Source of the DNA: Sphagnum compactum
Taxonomy: Eukaryota > Bryophyta > Sphagnopsida > Sphagnales
Length of the DNA stretch: 64,000 nucleotides
NCBI GenBank assembly: GCA_965153455.1
Contig: OZ234495.1
Location: 19,960,875 to 20,024,874 of the forward strand
Direction of reading: 5' to 3'
Part shown: positions 23,442 to 36,900 of the stretch, in pieces
Layout of the letters: each line of letters begins with the position of its first letter
Position numbering within the stretch: the first letter of the stretch is position 1
Program-made: the position numbers and the translations under genes
The notes under the pieces: generated by a model
What the model was told of the DNA's origin: nothing
The model's input: only the letters and a program-made list of their open reading frames with translations
The model's database searches: none

Positions 23442-25633
23442 TAGTTAAATGTTATGGCCCAAAAACAAATACAGTCATAAGTGGGTGAATTAGGCCCACT
23501 TAAAAGTTGAGCATGGATTCCAACCACATGAAATGTGGTTTATTGGTTAGATGTTTTATTTAAAACATTATGTTCACTATTTATTAGAATCTACCATTGA
23601 AAATAGGCGTATTTTTAGTAATGAACATGACACCAAACTTTACTAGGTACATTAATGTTGAAAGTCTACCCACAAATAATTGGTCCATTAAGAAAATTCC
23701 TCTTTGTGCAATAAGATGGTTCCACAATTTGTGTTAAATCTTGTAAAAACTATTTTTGAAAATAATTCAAATGTTCAATTTCACATTTTTTTAAACAACT
23801 AGATATTTAATATTGTTTGTAGAACATTTTTTTGCTCAAAGTGGTATTTCCCATACCACACATAATGATAGAATAAAGAAAAAAACTCATAGTTATTTAC
23901 AAATACATGAATCTTGATCAAATGATTGTGTATTGTTAAAAGGCATACAAAGCAAAGTCAAAAGAAACGTTTGCTAATTGGCAACAAACTTTCAATACAT
24001 ATAATGGTATTTGTATATTATGTGGGACTTAAATCACATGGATAATGAATCATGACAATTAAATTTGATATTTTACTTTCAAACAAACATTCAAACACTC
24101 CACCAATTTAGAATAGCTCATGTTGTTCTTTGTAAATGGTTTACAAATTATCACATGATTAACATCTTCAAATTTGTAATGGTTGTTACATGACAATTAC
24201 ATAGCCGATGCATGTGGCACTAAAACGTCCTTCACATCTCAAAATTTCAAGAACATGTTTCCTTAAATGATTGGATTGCACTTGAAATCTAAATATACTA
24301 TGCCTTCATGAAACCTAATATAATAACTTTGCCAAAGTAACACTAAAAGACAACCTTGGTTGGTGATTTTAACCTTTTGAAGGGATTTTTGTTACAATAA
24401 TAACCAAGGAACATGACTATATCATCTATGTGGCAAAAGGCCAACTAATCAATATTGGCACCATAAAATAAATTAAAATTAAAGTTACACATTTAATTCT
24501 TTTCCATTCCACCATCAATTATACATTTAAACATAATTTTAAAATTTTCAAAAAATGCAAAGTTGAGATTAAATGAATATTGTTCAAAGTAAATGGATTT
24601 AGAACTTACACCATCCTCATGAAGTGATTTTCCTTCAATAAATGCAAAAATAATGACGTTTGGTACAATGACATCAATAGCATTCTCAAAATCTTTTGAA
24701 AGTTGTTCCATTGGTCAATTGAACAATCCAACATTGTCCGATAAGTTTGAAGATGTTGTTTAGCTTTCATTGATGGAGTTGATCACTTGACATTGCCAAG
24801 CAAAATATAATGGCAATTATGTTGTACTACTTGAATGTGGAACACCATAGAAAACCATCCCATTCAAAATTTCAAAAAATTCTTTTGCAATTGTGATTTG
24901 TTGTTGCTTCCATCTCGTTTGTCAATTTTCTTATATTCGCACATTTGTTTATTTCCACCACCAAACTTTTGATTACAATACCTCTAAAGCTATGACCAAC
25001 CAATACAATTAGACATTGCCATAAGGTCACATAACTACACATGTAAAACAACATTGTTAGTACAATCTTCATTTGCAAAATTTTAATGTTCAATAATTCA
25101 CCACCTTGAAATGCTTTGGCACAAATAATTTTCTAGATCATTTAGATTTTGAAGATCATTGTAATCAACTAATTGCATTGACATTCCAAAAGTGTAATTA
25201 CAATTGTATTACGCTATTTACAAGACTTGAAGTTCCATAAAATACTTAACTACTTAGTGCAATGAATTTTTGAACAATATTTGAAAACTCCAATGCTATT
25301 CATGTGCATGATTACAATGGTTATATTGTACAATGGAACCATGTGATCTGCATACAATAACTAAGGTTGCAACATAATTAATGGTGTCAACCAAGAATAC
25401 TTTGTGGTAGTGACAATGGAATATAAAGGTAGAAGGTCATGTATCACACAATTAAGAGGCATATAAAATGGCTACATAAATGAAGAATGGCTACAAAAAA
25501 TTCAATAAGAGCCTTGTTCGGTTTTGAAAAAGTTAACTTTGTTTGAATCTCCCATGCAAATTTGGGCTTCATAGCCCACTTTGTGACTTCAAATTACAAT
25601 AAAAGTAGGTCAAACACCAATGACTGAAACATG

Positions 25634-25660
25634 AACACACACACACATACACACATACAT
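25634..25660. repeat. (AC)n/(ACAT)n microsatellite
   Basis: An uninterrupted ACACACACACAC run passes into ACATACACACATACAT. Confidence 0.9.
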
Positions 25661-28117
25661 TTTTCACAAGAATCGAAAAATCTCCATTCTCATGATTAAA
25701 AAAAGGCAAAGCAAGGTTAATAGTTCTTCAACCAACCATAAAGAATTCTAAGGAAGCAAAGATAAAACAAGGAACAAAAGATCAAGAAACAAAAACATGA
25801 AAGTAGTATGAACAACAATGCCAATTTCACACATATGATAAACCATCAACAATGGCATGTACAATAGTCATCTCTCTATTACAAATTTCCCAATAATTTC
25901 ATTATCTCCTTATAGTGGGTAAATGCCGGTAAAAACACTAACTTGTGTACTTAATTTTTGTAGCAATCCCAAAAGCAATGGGAACACTTAGCCATGCTAC
26001 TAACTAACAACAAACAACAACACAATGAAATAACAAAAAACAAAAAAACACAACAAGATAGACAAAACACATAGAAAAAGACAATAGAGAACAACAAAGA
26101 CCAAGTGGACTTACAAGAAGCTCCCATTTACAAGGCTTTATACATAATCATTCAGAATACTCCAAATGATGAAATTCCAAGAAGGAATTATTTCTTATTA
26201 AGCAACATTGAAGACAAAGACATGAACATTATACATACACAATGCATTCAAATAATTACAAAATGCATTGCAATCTAAAAAAACTATTGTGAAATAATGT
26301 TTAGAATAATATTATTCCATTCAACTTGAGTTGGGAGTTGGGAAATAGATTTTTATATCTTAGATTACTCACCAAAATATGAATTTAACTCTTGCCAATC
26401 TTTGTTACATCCTTATTGATGCTAGAAATATTAATATCATATGACAAAGAAAGGATTTGAACATTATCTCCCATATAGGCTCCTTTCCATTGGTGGGGGT
26501 TGATGTCCATGTTTCTTTCCATTGAGTAGCAATATTCTTCCCATAAACAAAGCCATGGAAAAAAATGATGACCAAGTTTGTGGTGAATAAAATTTGTTCA
26601 GCATAAACCTTATGCAATATATGATCTGCATACACAAGATTACAATAGTTTGTCAGAATAATCAACTTGATTTTTTCCATTTAAACTAGGAAACAATAAG
26701 ATCCACTAATATTATGGGGGATCACAATACTTAAGAAAAACAACAATAAAATGATTATAATCCAAAGTTGAAACCAATCAGCAATGGCCAAAGATTCATG
26801 CCTGAATTTATTTTCTTATATTTGAATCATTCAACTGCCTTTCTAGATATTAACACAAAACTTGTAAACAAAATCAAATATGTCACAAGTTAGTCATGAA
26901 ACATCAAAAGCCTTGGAAAAAGATTGTCAATTTTTAAGCTCACACAAGGTTTAACAAGTTCACCACTTGTAACAAGTACAACCATATTTTACGTTCAATA
27001 TTTTCATAAGTATTAAGGACATCACATGTAACTTATGATTCAAATCAACTTCAATAAATCAAAAGGCCAAATGTCATCTACCTAAGAGCTCAAGAGATAT
27101 TGCAGAACAAAGGATGATGAAATATAGTAGATTAAAGGATGAAGCACCATTGAAAAAACCAAACTAGGAAAAAAAAAAGATTCAAGAGATGTTAGATCTA
27201 AAGATGAAACACCACAGAGAACTCCAAACCAGAAAAAGAAAGAGATTAAACAGAAATTTCAGATCCAAGGAAGAAAGACCAAACTAGAAAGCCAAAAGGA
27301 GTCAAAGAGCAAGTGACCAACTTTCCAAGCTACTATGGAGATTAAAAACCTTTTAATGTTTGTATACATGACACTAGCAAGCTTCAAAATAGCAAAATGG
27401 CTTCATTTTTATGTGAGAAAACCAAGACTAATACATCTAAACTCATATAAAGAAAATCTAAAAACCATTACATGGATCTGGATTATATCAAATTCTTCAC
27501 TTTATATAAGCCAAATAAAAAACTTGCAGAATGTGGCCCAAGAGAACTTGAAATATAGTGCAAAGAAAAGCTTATCATGAAACCAACAAACATCCATTCA
27601 TGTGTTTTCATGAAAAGCCCAACCTCAACGGCCGATTGCACATGTTTTGTTGTCCTCGGTTTTTTTCCCACCCATGATTTCGCCCAAACATCAACACCTC
27701 CTTTCCTCTTCATGCTCTCTCACATGCCAAAACTCCCCCTACTCCTTTGCTTCCTCGACCAAATGCTGTTCATGAGCAAGATGCAGGGTGTGGTGGAAAT
27801 GTTCTAGCCCCTTTCATCTTCATGTTTTATGGGCTGCTTGGATTGACAAATCCTACTCCTTGGCCTTCCCTTCCATCTTCCTTGTCATCTTTTTCTCTTG
27901 CACATCATTCTTTGTCCATGTGCCTCTGCTGTACCAAACCCTTCTTTTCTGAGAACACATGCTCCGTGTCTCCTCTAAAAATGTAGTCCAGATCAAAGTC
28001 CATGTAAGTAATGTCACTGTCACCATCGCCACTCCTATGCATTTTATTGATAATTTGGCTTTTCCCATCCACACACATATTCCCAGGCACAAAATAAATA
28101 AATAAACATATATACAT

Positions 28118-28147
28118 CGTACATACATACATACATATTGCATACAT
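28118..28147. repeat. (ACAT)n microsatellite
   Basis: CATCGTACATACATACATAC followed by further CATA units, preceded by an (AAAT)n tract from about 28,090. Confidence 0.85.
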
Positions 28148-28289
28148 ATTCTGTATATGCATTTAAAAATATGTAAAACAAGTAAGTGTCATTAAACAAA
28201 GATTTGGGTCGATAGGTTTGTGTGTAAGTTTCAAGTTTCAATTCTAATTGAAACAAAGTGGACAAGTAAATATAAGTACCCCCAATTTA

Positions 28290-28690
28290 TAATGGGGGTA
28301 TTAGCCCAAGCCAAAAATGGTGACAAACAGTTTTGGAAATAGAAATTTCATGGAGCCGATGGGAAGGCTTAACATGCATCCAAAGTGCTTTGATTTTTTT
28401 CTATTAAGTTTTGGAGGGGGGGGGGGGGGGGTTTGGGGGGATTTTTTTCTTTTTTCTTTCCTTCCCAACACGTTCCTTTCAAGTTCCCAATGGGTTCCCA
28501 TCAGGTTCCCAATATGTTCCTGAGGTTCCCAATGTGTTCCACAAGGGGGCTCTCAATAACACCTCACTTTAATCCCATATGTTTTACCCAAAGTCCTCCC
28601 CTTTTCACCTATTTAGGTGGGCCAAAAGGGGAGGCACTCCATCTTTCCATAGAATCTTCTATTTTGGGGAGCCTCCATAGTTTCAATTTG
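28290..28690 (+). repeat. Dispersed repeat, inverted copy of 1,955-2,215
   Basis: It contains TATTAGCCCAAGCC, GACAAACAGTTTTGGAAATA, a 16-G homopolymer (28,416-28,431) followed by TTTGGGGGG, and a string of about 17-bp units of the type GGTTCCCAATGTGTTCC (28,455-28,540). The order matches the complement of 1,955-2,215. The G-tract could form a quadruplex and is also a likely sequencing-error hotspot. Confidence 0.65.
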
Positions 28691-28727
28691 TTTTGCAATG
28701 GGCCAATCAAATTGGCTCATTGCAAAA
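28691..28727. repeat. Short inverted repeat, 17-bp arms, 3-nt loop
   Basis: TTTTGCAATGGGCCAAT and ATTGGCTCATTGCAAAA pair with one mismatch around CAA. Confidence 0.85.
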
Positions 28728-29031
28728 AAAAATAAAAGAAATTGGATTTGTTTGACAACCCCAATTAATATCACAAAAAAACAAATAAAAGAATGATGGC
28801 TAGAACCATCTGAGGGGAGACAAAAAGGGGGAGGCCAAAGAAAGGCCAAAATACGCATAGCCCAAAAGACCCAAAAAGAGGGAGAGAGTTAGTCTTTCTC
28901 GTTGTTAGGAAGCTATTTCAGCCACAGCCCCTCTAATATGTCACTAACATGCAAATCATGAAATCTAATAGTAGTGGAAGGTCTAGAACAAACATCACCT
29001 GCCAATGAAATCTTCCTCTTTATAGTAGAGG

Positions 29032-31450
29032 CTAAAGCACGTTGGAAAATAATACTAACATGCTACCAGAAATATTGAATGCAAAAGACAAGGATAAATG
29101 ACCTCTCAATTGTCTATTGTGGAAAGGACAAACACACTCCCTAGTGAAACGATCCATATCATGCATGGGTGCGTCGTGCACTTCCATTGCCATTAGAATA
29201 AAATGGTGCCCCTCATGAAGCCTTTTATATTTGTGGATCTTAGCAATGGCGCTAAATTTTGTAATTGCACCTATTAGTCGACTAATGACACTTGAAGCCA
29301 CCATCTCACACATCGGGTCAATAACCACCACATTGACAACGAAGGTTTGGTCCTCTCAGGTCATGTAAAAATCGACTCGTAATGAAACTCCTGACATAAA
29401 AGCATACCACCACTCTCTCCATATAACATGCCCACTTTCTCAAGTGAAGGCATACATGATGTTTTGGATGGCATCTTGTGTGGCTATCTGTTGACCTCCA
29501 AACAAGCAATGAGCTAAACGCGTGCCAGATGTGTCCAACTTGTGTCCACATTCACATGTGAAAAGACTAAATGCTGAAGGTTGAATCAAATTGAAGCAAA
29601 GACGCAATGCTGAGGTGAAAGTAGAATGTGTGGTGTGAAATGAATGGATAGATGGCCTAATAATTAACCATAGCCCTGCCCCCTTGCTCGAACAAGAACA
29701 AATGCGAGCTCTAGATATTGAGGAAATGGAATCATCCTCTAAGATAAACTTGAAGGATGTGTCATGGTGGATGTCCATAAAAAAAGCCTGTAGACCTGGG
29801 CACCAATAATAGCCAAATTTTCAAAAGAAGGGTGCATCTTTTTAGCTGTAGGAGGTAGGCCATTTTGTGCTGCACATAAGCATGATTGAAGCAATGTGGG
29901 CCCCGGGCCCCCTTCAACTTGAGAAACATATTCCTCCAAAATGAGCCTATCGAAAATATGAAACCTAAAGCACAAATACGGAGCCACTAAAACCCAACTC
30001 CTTAAAAAAAAGATGGGGCACAATCCTCCATAGAAAGAAGGATTATACCACTAAAACATATTAGTAGTCAAGCCTAATGCGTCGCTAAGGGGCCTTGAAA
30101 AGACTCCCATAATTTTGGACCCATAATGTCCCCACATACTTGCATAACTCTCTTGTCAAAACCTGCCAAAAGAGACAAGAAGGAAGAAAAAAAAGGTATT
30201 GTCCATGTGAGATAAGAAAGTCGATGAACTACACATGAGGACAAAATGCCCAAAACAACTTGGGCGTCTCCCAGGAGAGGAAGATCATCAATATGCGCAA
30301 CGTCTTAAGATAAAACTTCATCCAAAAAATGTGTGGCAAAGTCTTAAGAACCCATTAGCACACCCAAAATGCGAAGGCCATTTGTGACCAAAGTGTAACC
30401 ATGAAGAATTTCTATGCTTGGAGAGATCCTTGAAGGATTCCAAAACATGTATTTCGACACCTTGACCTAAGCCCAACTTGGGCTAATTGGGTCGAAAGGT
30501 GGTCAAAGGCGCATGAAAGCTCACTCATAGGCTCGACGATGTGGGTATCGTCTGTTAGGGATGGAAAGACATAGTTGAAGGCTTGTGCAATGGGTTTTAA
30601 TGTTCGATAATGGGCTAAAACGAATAAAGGACCTCCTAAAGGGTCACTCTACTTCGTGCCTAAAGATGATTCAATAATGGTGACCCCCTACACATGTCGC
30701 CCATGCTAGTAGTAAAGAGAAGAATGTGCACTAAAACAACTTGGTAAAGGGGATAATGTTCGCTAAAGGCCCCTTAACATTACACAATTCTTTAAAAATA
30801 ATAGCTCAAAAAATGTTATTAAAAACGTTTTCAATGTCAACCTGCATCACGGCCCAATCAAGGTGCAGGTCGAGGAGGGCTTAGATGCCAAAATGAATAG
30901 CCTCATAACCTCCAAGGGTCGATACTCCAAACTGATGGGGGGATAGGTGCTTTTGAAATAGCCTTAAAAAAGTTATAGGACAATGGATCGACTAATATAT
31001 TAAAAAAACACTTCGCTTCGATAAAATGAAAACCAACAATGTCCTTTGCCATTGCCAACAATCTACTAGCCCTTAGCACTAGGGCCACCGACCTATGGAT
31101 ATCCCCACAAACAACAATAGTAACAGTTTGGAATAATTCTGAAAACCCTAAGGATGGGTCCTCTAGTATGGGGCATTTGGAGAGATGTTCATATACCATC
31201 CTAAATAGCCCACCTAAAGACAAACGAGGAGTAGTGGCTAAGGTTTGGGCAAACAGAGTCCTATCTAGGACAGAAATGTGCTTAGGCTAATAGTCAAAAA
31301 TAGGAAGAGGAACAAGGTTTGAAGGAGGGGGGTGTAGTTGGTGCAGGGTAGCAACGGTGTCCTTCGAAGGAATAGCTAGCGTCATGGGTTGGAGAGTTTT
31401 GGCTACACGACTATACTCATTGACTTTCCTTAAAGTTAGACATCAGCGAA
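29032..31450 (-). mobile_element. Degenerate LINE-like reverse-transcriptase element
   Basis: On the minus strand the order is a proline-rich lead (DTVATLHQLHPPPSNLVPLP, ~31,370), SLGGLFRMVYEHL (31,223), DIENVFNNIF (~30,830; RT motif A-like aspartate), FPSLTDDTHIVEPMSEL (~30,550; motif C with DD), HLSTQLAQVGL, LSWETPKLFW, AAQNGLPPTAKKMHP (~29,870), a Cys/His segment CECGHKLDTSGTRLAHC (~29,560) and a nuclease-like tail (VVVIDPMCEMVASSVISRL, ~29,330). I recognise this as a plant non-LTR reverse-transcriptase type. Frameshifts and stops break it at many points (for example after SIDPWRL, 30,903), so it is dead. No poly-A tail or target duplication was seen, so the ends are approximate. Confidence 0.7.
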
Positions 31451-31459
31451 AACAAGTGG

Positions 31460-32140
31460 TCGAAAAGTCTTTTAATGACTGATGAGAACAGGGCACATAA
31501 GAAGCATGTGAAAACTCCTCCTAAAGAGGAGACCAATCACCTGCCATAAACTTTTTGAGGAGAGCAGAAACCTCTCGTTGACTTGAATGACCTCTTCGAA
31601 TATAACGCAAACATCAACGGGGCAACAAAAGGAAAAGGAACCATGTTAATTCGTTCATCATGTCTCGAGCAATTCAATCAAAAGGTAAGTGAAAAACTTG
31701 CTTGACCTCGTCTTGGATGACTTGAGGGATCCTACAGAACAAACAAAGGCACATGAAACAAGATTCAAACAGCCCCAAAATGGAGCTAGATTGAACCCTA
31801 AACTAGCCCAAGAAGCAAGAGGAATAGAACCATGGAAAATCATAGGAAGGAAGGACACCTGCAAAAAAAAAAAGCTTGGTTAGCTTGGGAAACGAGACTA
31901 ACAGCATGCCTAAAGTGTAAATACTTTCTTGCCATTGTAGGAGCTCACCAACGATGGCGGGCCCAGATGAGTGCCAAAGTGCAATGGAGAGAGTGCGTAC
32001 TTACGAATGGAGGAGCTAGCTAATGGGTCCAATTGCGACGCTCATCATAATTTTCCTGCGGTCACTCATTGCCACGCTTCGGTCCACTGTCCTTTCTCCA
32101 TCGTCGATTCTAGCTGCACCTCATTTTCCCTCCTCGACCA
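31460..32140. other. LINE 5' flank and unassigned GC-richer DNA
   Basis: 31.46-31.9 kb may be further eroded 5' sequence of the LINE-like element. From 32.0 kb the G+C content rises sharply, as at a gene start. Confidence 0.4.
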
Positions 32141-32147
32141 CGGCCGC

Positions 32148-32515
32148 TTATAAACCCTCCTGGAGCTTCCACATTTTCTTCTCCAGCAAGTCTAGAGAGA
32201 AGAGACAAATTGAGATTTTTGGCCGTCTGGGACTCCCTCACACATACGCCATTTCTGCAGCTCAAGGTGTTAGAAGAGAACCCTGAAATGCTGGAGCAGC
32301 AGCAGTTGTAGTCTTCTCCATGGCTGCTGGAGACGCAGAATAGCTGGAGTCTTCCTGCTCGATCCACGATCTTCAAAGTCTCTCCGTCTCAAGACCACCA
32401 GCACACCGTGGGAGCTTCCGCTTCCAATTTCGGCTCCCTGTCTGGCTCCCTGTCTGTCTTCTTGCTGGACGCCATGAATCCTTCCACCGACGAATCAGCC
32501 ATGTTCAAGTTCCAG
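32148..32515 (+). promoter_or_regulatory. Possible core promoter and first exon
   Basis: A TATA-like TTATAAA at 32,148-32,154 lies in a GC-rich block. 320 bp downstream an ATG at 32,474 opens MNPSTDESAMFKFQ, ending at a good donor (TTCCAG|GTTTTG, after 32,515). No following exon could be joined with confidence. It could be an independent gene start, an alternative 5' end for the gene at 33,943, or chance. Confidence 0.25.
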
Positions 32516-32845
32516 GTTTTGTTCTTGCCATTGAAACTCTCTCCCAGAAAGACCAAAAAGTTTGCTTAACTATGTAAGCAAGCACTAGTCAAACAACGAT
32601 CAAAACTCTCAGCCTGGTTTCCATTGAACAAACAAACAAAGAACCAATCAACTAATTAATATGAAACAGAATAAGTACCCCTCATCATAAGGTAGGGTGT
32701 TCTTAGGAAACACTATTGGTCTAGGCCAGAAATAGCGGCCACCAATTTTAGGAATAGAATTTCCATGCAACCAATGAGAGGTCACAATCGTGGAGTGTAG
32801 GGGCCTCACTTCAACAAGTAAATAGCAGTCACACATAGACTGTTA

Positions 32846-33220
32846 GAGCATCTCCACCGGTGCTTAGTATGTGACTCCAGGCAGTAAAATTTATTGCCGA
32901 AAAGTCAAAATGTGCCAGTTTAGCTGAGGAAATTGGTTTTTCTGCACCAAATTCGTGCAGCTTGCCATGCCTGGTTAAAGGCGCAACACAGTTGTGCACC
33001 TCCAAAAAAGAGTGTAATAAATCGGACCTGACTGCGGCTCAGTATTTCTGATTCGTCGATCATAATGATTGGTCCAGGTGGTTTGCTATTAGTAGTCCCC
33101 ACGTATATGCAGTTCCGGTTACAGTTTTATTGGTGGGGTTGCCAAAATGAAAAAACAGCTAAACTTAGACATTTAATTTTATTATCCAGAGTGACATACT
33201 GAGCACCGGTGGAGATGCCC
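32846..33220. mobile_element. PIF/Harbinger-like MITE (375 bp)
   Basis: The terminal inverted repeats start GAGCATCTCCACCGGTGC and GGGCATCTCCACCGGTGC, and extend, imperfectly, for about 47 bp through AGTATGTNACTC to AAAAT. The element is flanked by TTA on both sides (32,843-32,845 and 33,221-33,223). A 3-bp TTA duplication and short size with no coding capacity fit a Tourist/PIF-Harbinger MITE. The class is inferred from duplication size and termini. Confidence 0.88.
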
Positions 33221-33315
33221 TTAGTTCACTCAAGATAACTAAAACAGATTTATATCATCAAATCCAGGAACCCCATGGGCCTGGGAAAAACATATTCAGG
33301 CCTACATACCCATTC

Positions 33316-33426
33316 TTCTTCTGTTGAACATTGAAAAAGGGCGCCCAAAAAGGGTTCCTTTCTTAGCATTCCTTCTGTTGAACATTGAGAAAGGTGGCCC
33401 AAAAAGGTTCCTTTCCTAGCATTTCC
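33316..33426. repeat. 54-bp tandem duplication
   Basis: CTTCTGTTGAACATTGA, then a (GG)CCCAAAAAGG core and TTCCTTTC.TAGCATT, occurs from 33,318 and again from 33,372 with a few substitutions. Confidence 0.9.
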
Positions 33427-33654
33427 ATTGCTCCTCTAAAGATTCTCATGAACCTACTGAACCCTATTACACATTTAACTATTAGTTCACTTGCAATAAC
33501 TTAGAAAAAAAATTCTGACCACCAAATCCAGAATTTCATTGGCCACAATGTTTTTTCTGCACACCTACACACAAGCCTATTCAACACCCTCTGTATATAG
33601 ACAAGGATTAAAAAGAAAACTAGTTTAGGAAACTACGGTTGATGACTTGTAGGA

Positions 33655-33740
33655 TGCAGCCAGTGGGATTCGAACACCAGATTTTCGGGATACAATACAA
33701 TAGCCACCTTCACGGAAGCTGGCCGCTTCTTCCCTGCGGG
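33655..33740 (-). repeat. tRNA-like B box (SINE or tRNA relic)
   Basis: On the minus strand GGTGTTCGAATCCCAC matches the T-loop/B-box consensus. GCGGCCAG upstream can pair with CTGGCTGC downstream like an acceptor stem about 71 nt apart. The T-stem and anticodon arm do not pair properly, so it is not a working tRNA. A tRNA-derived SINE or tRNA pseudogene is likeliest. Confidence 0.35.
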
Positions 33741-33942
33741 TGCGGTAGGGTTGCCAGTACGCACTCAATCGGTGCCCTAATTCCCATCTAATACTCTATT
33801 GTAACGCGGAAAGCTGAGGCCGGGTGATGATCGGGAGGGACAACGGCAGCTCCAAGAAGCTGAAAGACGAAGTCGCTGCAGTAGTCGTGGTGGTGGTGGA
33901 GAGCAGGAGCAGGTGGGAGGAGAAGGAAGGACCGTTCGAGAT

Positions 33943-36900
33943 ATGGAGCAGGAGCAATTTGACCGTCTTTTGCAGCTGTTTCCGGTTGTGCGGCCTCGAA
34001 CTTATTGTGTAATATTTTTTTTGCTTTTCCTTGTCCTCTCAGTTTCCAGTTTCATAGTCGTTTCCTGTCCGAAATCGGTGCATATGCACTCGTTGTAGAT
34101 CGATCGGTTCATCCCCCCCCCTTCCTTTTTTTGTTGCGTTCGCAATCGGCTTTCGTGTCATCACCTCAGGTCTCTCATCGCATGGGTTTTAAAATTCCAT
34201 ATGTGTGTGTGTGTCTTTCGTTTGCCATTCTCTTTTTAGGTTTTAAGGCTACGTTTGTTTTTGTTCTTATTTTCCCGTAGATCATTGCGTCTCTTTTGAT
34301 CTCTTTTTAAAGTACGCCGAAGTAGTTGCCTGCAATTTTTGAGACGTGGTTGACGGCAGCTGTTTGTAGTGTACGCAGGTTATAAGCATTGCTCTTAAGA
34401 TAATCCGAATTTCTTAAAGAAATTTCGTTGTAGTGATCGTTGACCAAATTCGGAGTATCCAGCCGTTTTTCATTCTGTTGTTTGGAAGATCGTGTTTGTG
34501 TGGCGGCGTGCTGCTTGTGATGCACCAAGAGACAAAATCTGTTCGGTTTTTCTTGCTCCAGAGAGTTTCTGTTACCCTAATTTCTATCGCACCATGCATC
34601 ACGTTTTTGAGAATAAAAGTGTAGAATGTGCATATGCCATCGAAGTTGTAACTCTTGCTACTCAGAATTTCGTGCTCAGATGCACACTTTCTGTCGATTT
34701 GAGACTATATTACTTTGTGTCAAAAGCACAAATCATCCGGTCTCCACCGGTGCCATTTCCTTACATCACTTGTGGAACATGCCAAGGATTCTAAGATCTA
34801 TCCTAAATGCGAACGAAGCCAATTATGGTCAGAAGAAAAGGGATGGAAAATTCTCAAGCAGCATTACAATTTGCAAAGGTGACAGAGTGTGTGGTGTACA
34901 GGCAGTGAATTTTTTTTTTCGCTGCTGCAGTCCTGAGCATAACTGTGTCACCATGATGCCAGTCACATCTGACACATCATCGGATGAAAGACTACGATAT
35001 ACAGACCGGCAGCTGGAGGAAGGGATGTTGATGTTATGTTTGTTGATGCAGGCTGATGATTTCAATGGTGTAACAGTCCAATCCCAGAGCTTGGCACAGA
35101 GAGAAGATGAATCACTGTTAAGCCCACCACCTCCAGCAGTGTCAGAGGTAATTGTCAAACTTTTTCTTTTTTGTGTCAGATGTTTATATGGTGGGTTGTC
35201 TACTGTCCTCTTCCATGGGAGTGGATCTGTAAATGGACCAGCAACGATGATTTACCATAGTATTGATTTGACAAATGAGAAAACTTAGGGTGTGCTGTGG
35301 ACATGGATGGAGAATGAGATATTTGCTAGGTGATACCTACTCTTATCCACTATAAAGGTCTCACACTCAAAGTTTGTCTCTTTGAACAGGATTTGAATCA
35401 GTAAACCATTATGAAATACAACATGTCATCAGAGATGGATTTGAAGACAATCAGTTGTTTCCTTCTTTGATTCTTTAGATCCTTAAGACCAGGCCTGAGT
35501 TACACATCTTGATAGGTTTGCCATAGCTTTGTGGCCATAGACCATGTGCCAAGATTTCATTCAGTGGGTTCAAAGAACTGCAATTGGGGGACAGGAGGGC
35601 AACATAACGATGGCACTATGCGGAGGTCTCACACCAGTAATGAGCCTTTTACATTAATACATTTGTTCAAAGACCTTAATTTTGTTTTTGGTCCTGCTTT
35701 CTCTTTTCTTTAGGGTGGGGTCCCATCTTTTTCATGTCTGCTGATTGGTTGTTGTTCTGTTGTCACATCTGAAATATTCATAACAGTATTATCAGTTATT
35801 CCATCATTCCCCTCAGATTGACATAAATCAAATGTATGGAGAGTTCTCAGTATTTACTAAGTTATTGTTCAAGGCTTTCAGATTCCCTCTACAAAGCTTT
35901 ATAGGAGCTTCTATTCAATGTGTGGTTTACCCTTCAGTTGCAACCAACAAAGTTAGGGTTGCAATATTTAGATACAAAAGGTCCAGGAACTAGGTTCTTG
36001 ATTCTTGCAAAAAGGGCCTCCATCTGGCTAGAACACTGTGAATGAAATCATTGACAATGTTTACAAATTGGAAGCATTATTACTCATCCTTCCATCTATC
36101 AAGGTCAATCTAAAGTTGACCTTGCACTCTAAGTGCATATTTGTATAACCCAGTGTGGTACTTGGGTAGGTAGGCCTTTGAGGTTAGCAATTCAAGTCCA
36201 TACCCATGTGACAGATGGGAAGCAAGCACAAGGACTGAGAAATGATATAATTCAAACACCTGCTTAGCCCTGGAATGCCTGGGGAGATACTGCCCCAAAC
36301 AGGGAATGACTGGAGAAATTGAAGCAGGTGACAGGTGCATGAGAGTTCTCTTGGAAATTTAACTTCTGTGTACTCTCTGCATGTGCCTCTGAGATTAGCT
36401 ATGCTTTGTGTGGACACAGGTAGGTGTGAATGGAAGCTCCAGTCAAGACACTGAAGAAGAAAAGACCACTGAGGCTCCATCCACACTAGTTGCATCTTTA
36501 AGTGATCATGGTACCATCTCTGACAAAGCCAGATCTGTGAATTTGTTTCATATGCTTTCTAGCTTTTCTACTTGGCCTTGGTGCATTTTGTATCTGAATG
36601 GATTCCGTTCATGTAATTGTTGTGTGGTCCTGTCAAAGTTTTAGACATTTCTAGCAAGCTGCTGTTACAAAACCTAAACTTGATTGTTATTATTTCTCAT
36701 GCCTTGGTTTTCTTACATGTGGGATCTGGAGGGTCAGCCACTTCATTTTGGGACCTGTTGAGAGCAGTAGCACAACAGCAGGTATGTTTCTGTCTTTTGT
36801 GTCAGTGGGAGGGACTAATGTGCTGATTCAGGATTTTGAAATGTTCTCAGAGGGCCATCTTTGGTAGTGTACTAATTCACCATAAGGAGGAGTTGTGTAG

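Larger units (their letters stand above)
23450..28285. other. AT-rich region, no supported gene
   Basis: Long A/T-rich runs with microsatellites. The missing first domain of the NLR pseudogene might lie at 23.5-25.1 kb on the minus strand (scattered open pieces such as MEQLSKDFENAIDVIVPN near 24,711), but I cannot identify a TIR, RPW8 or kinase motif. 27.3-28.1 kb is slightly less AT-rich, without a recognisable product. Confidence 0.5.

Noticed and set aside
24493-25093. TIR or RPW8 first domain of the NLR pseudogene
   Set aside because: The open pieces are short and show none of the diagnostic motifs.
33655-33740. A functional tRNA gene
   Set aside because: The B box is good and an acceptor-like stem can form, but the T-stem and anticodon arm do not pair.
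34626-35288. A 220-codon plus-strand open frame as one protein
   Set aside because: Only 35,052-35,147 is supported as an exon, by phase and by continuity with the exons on either side; the rest is intron.
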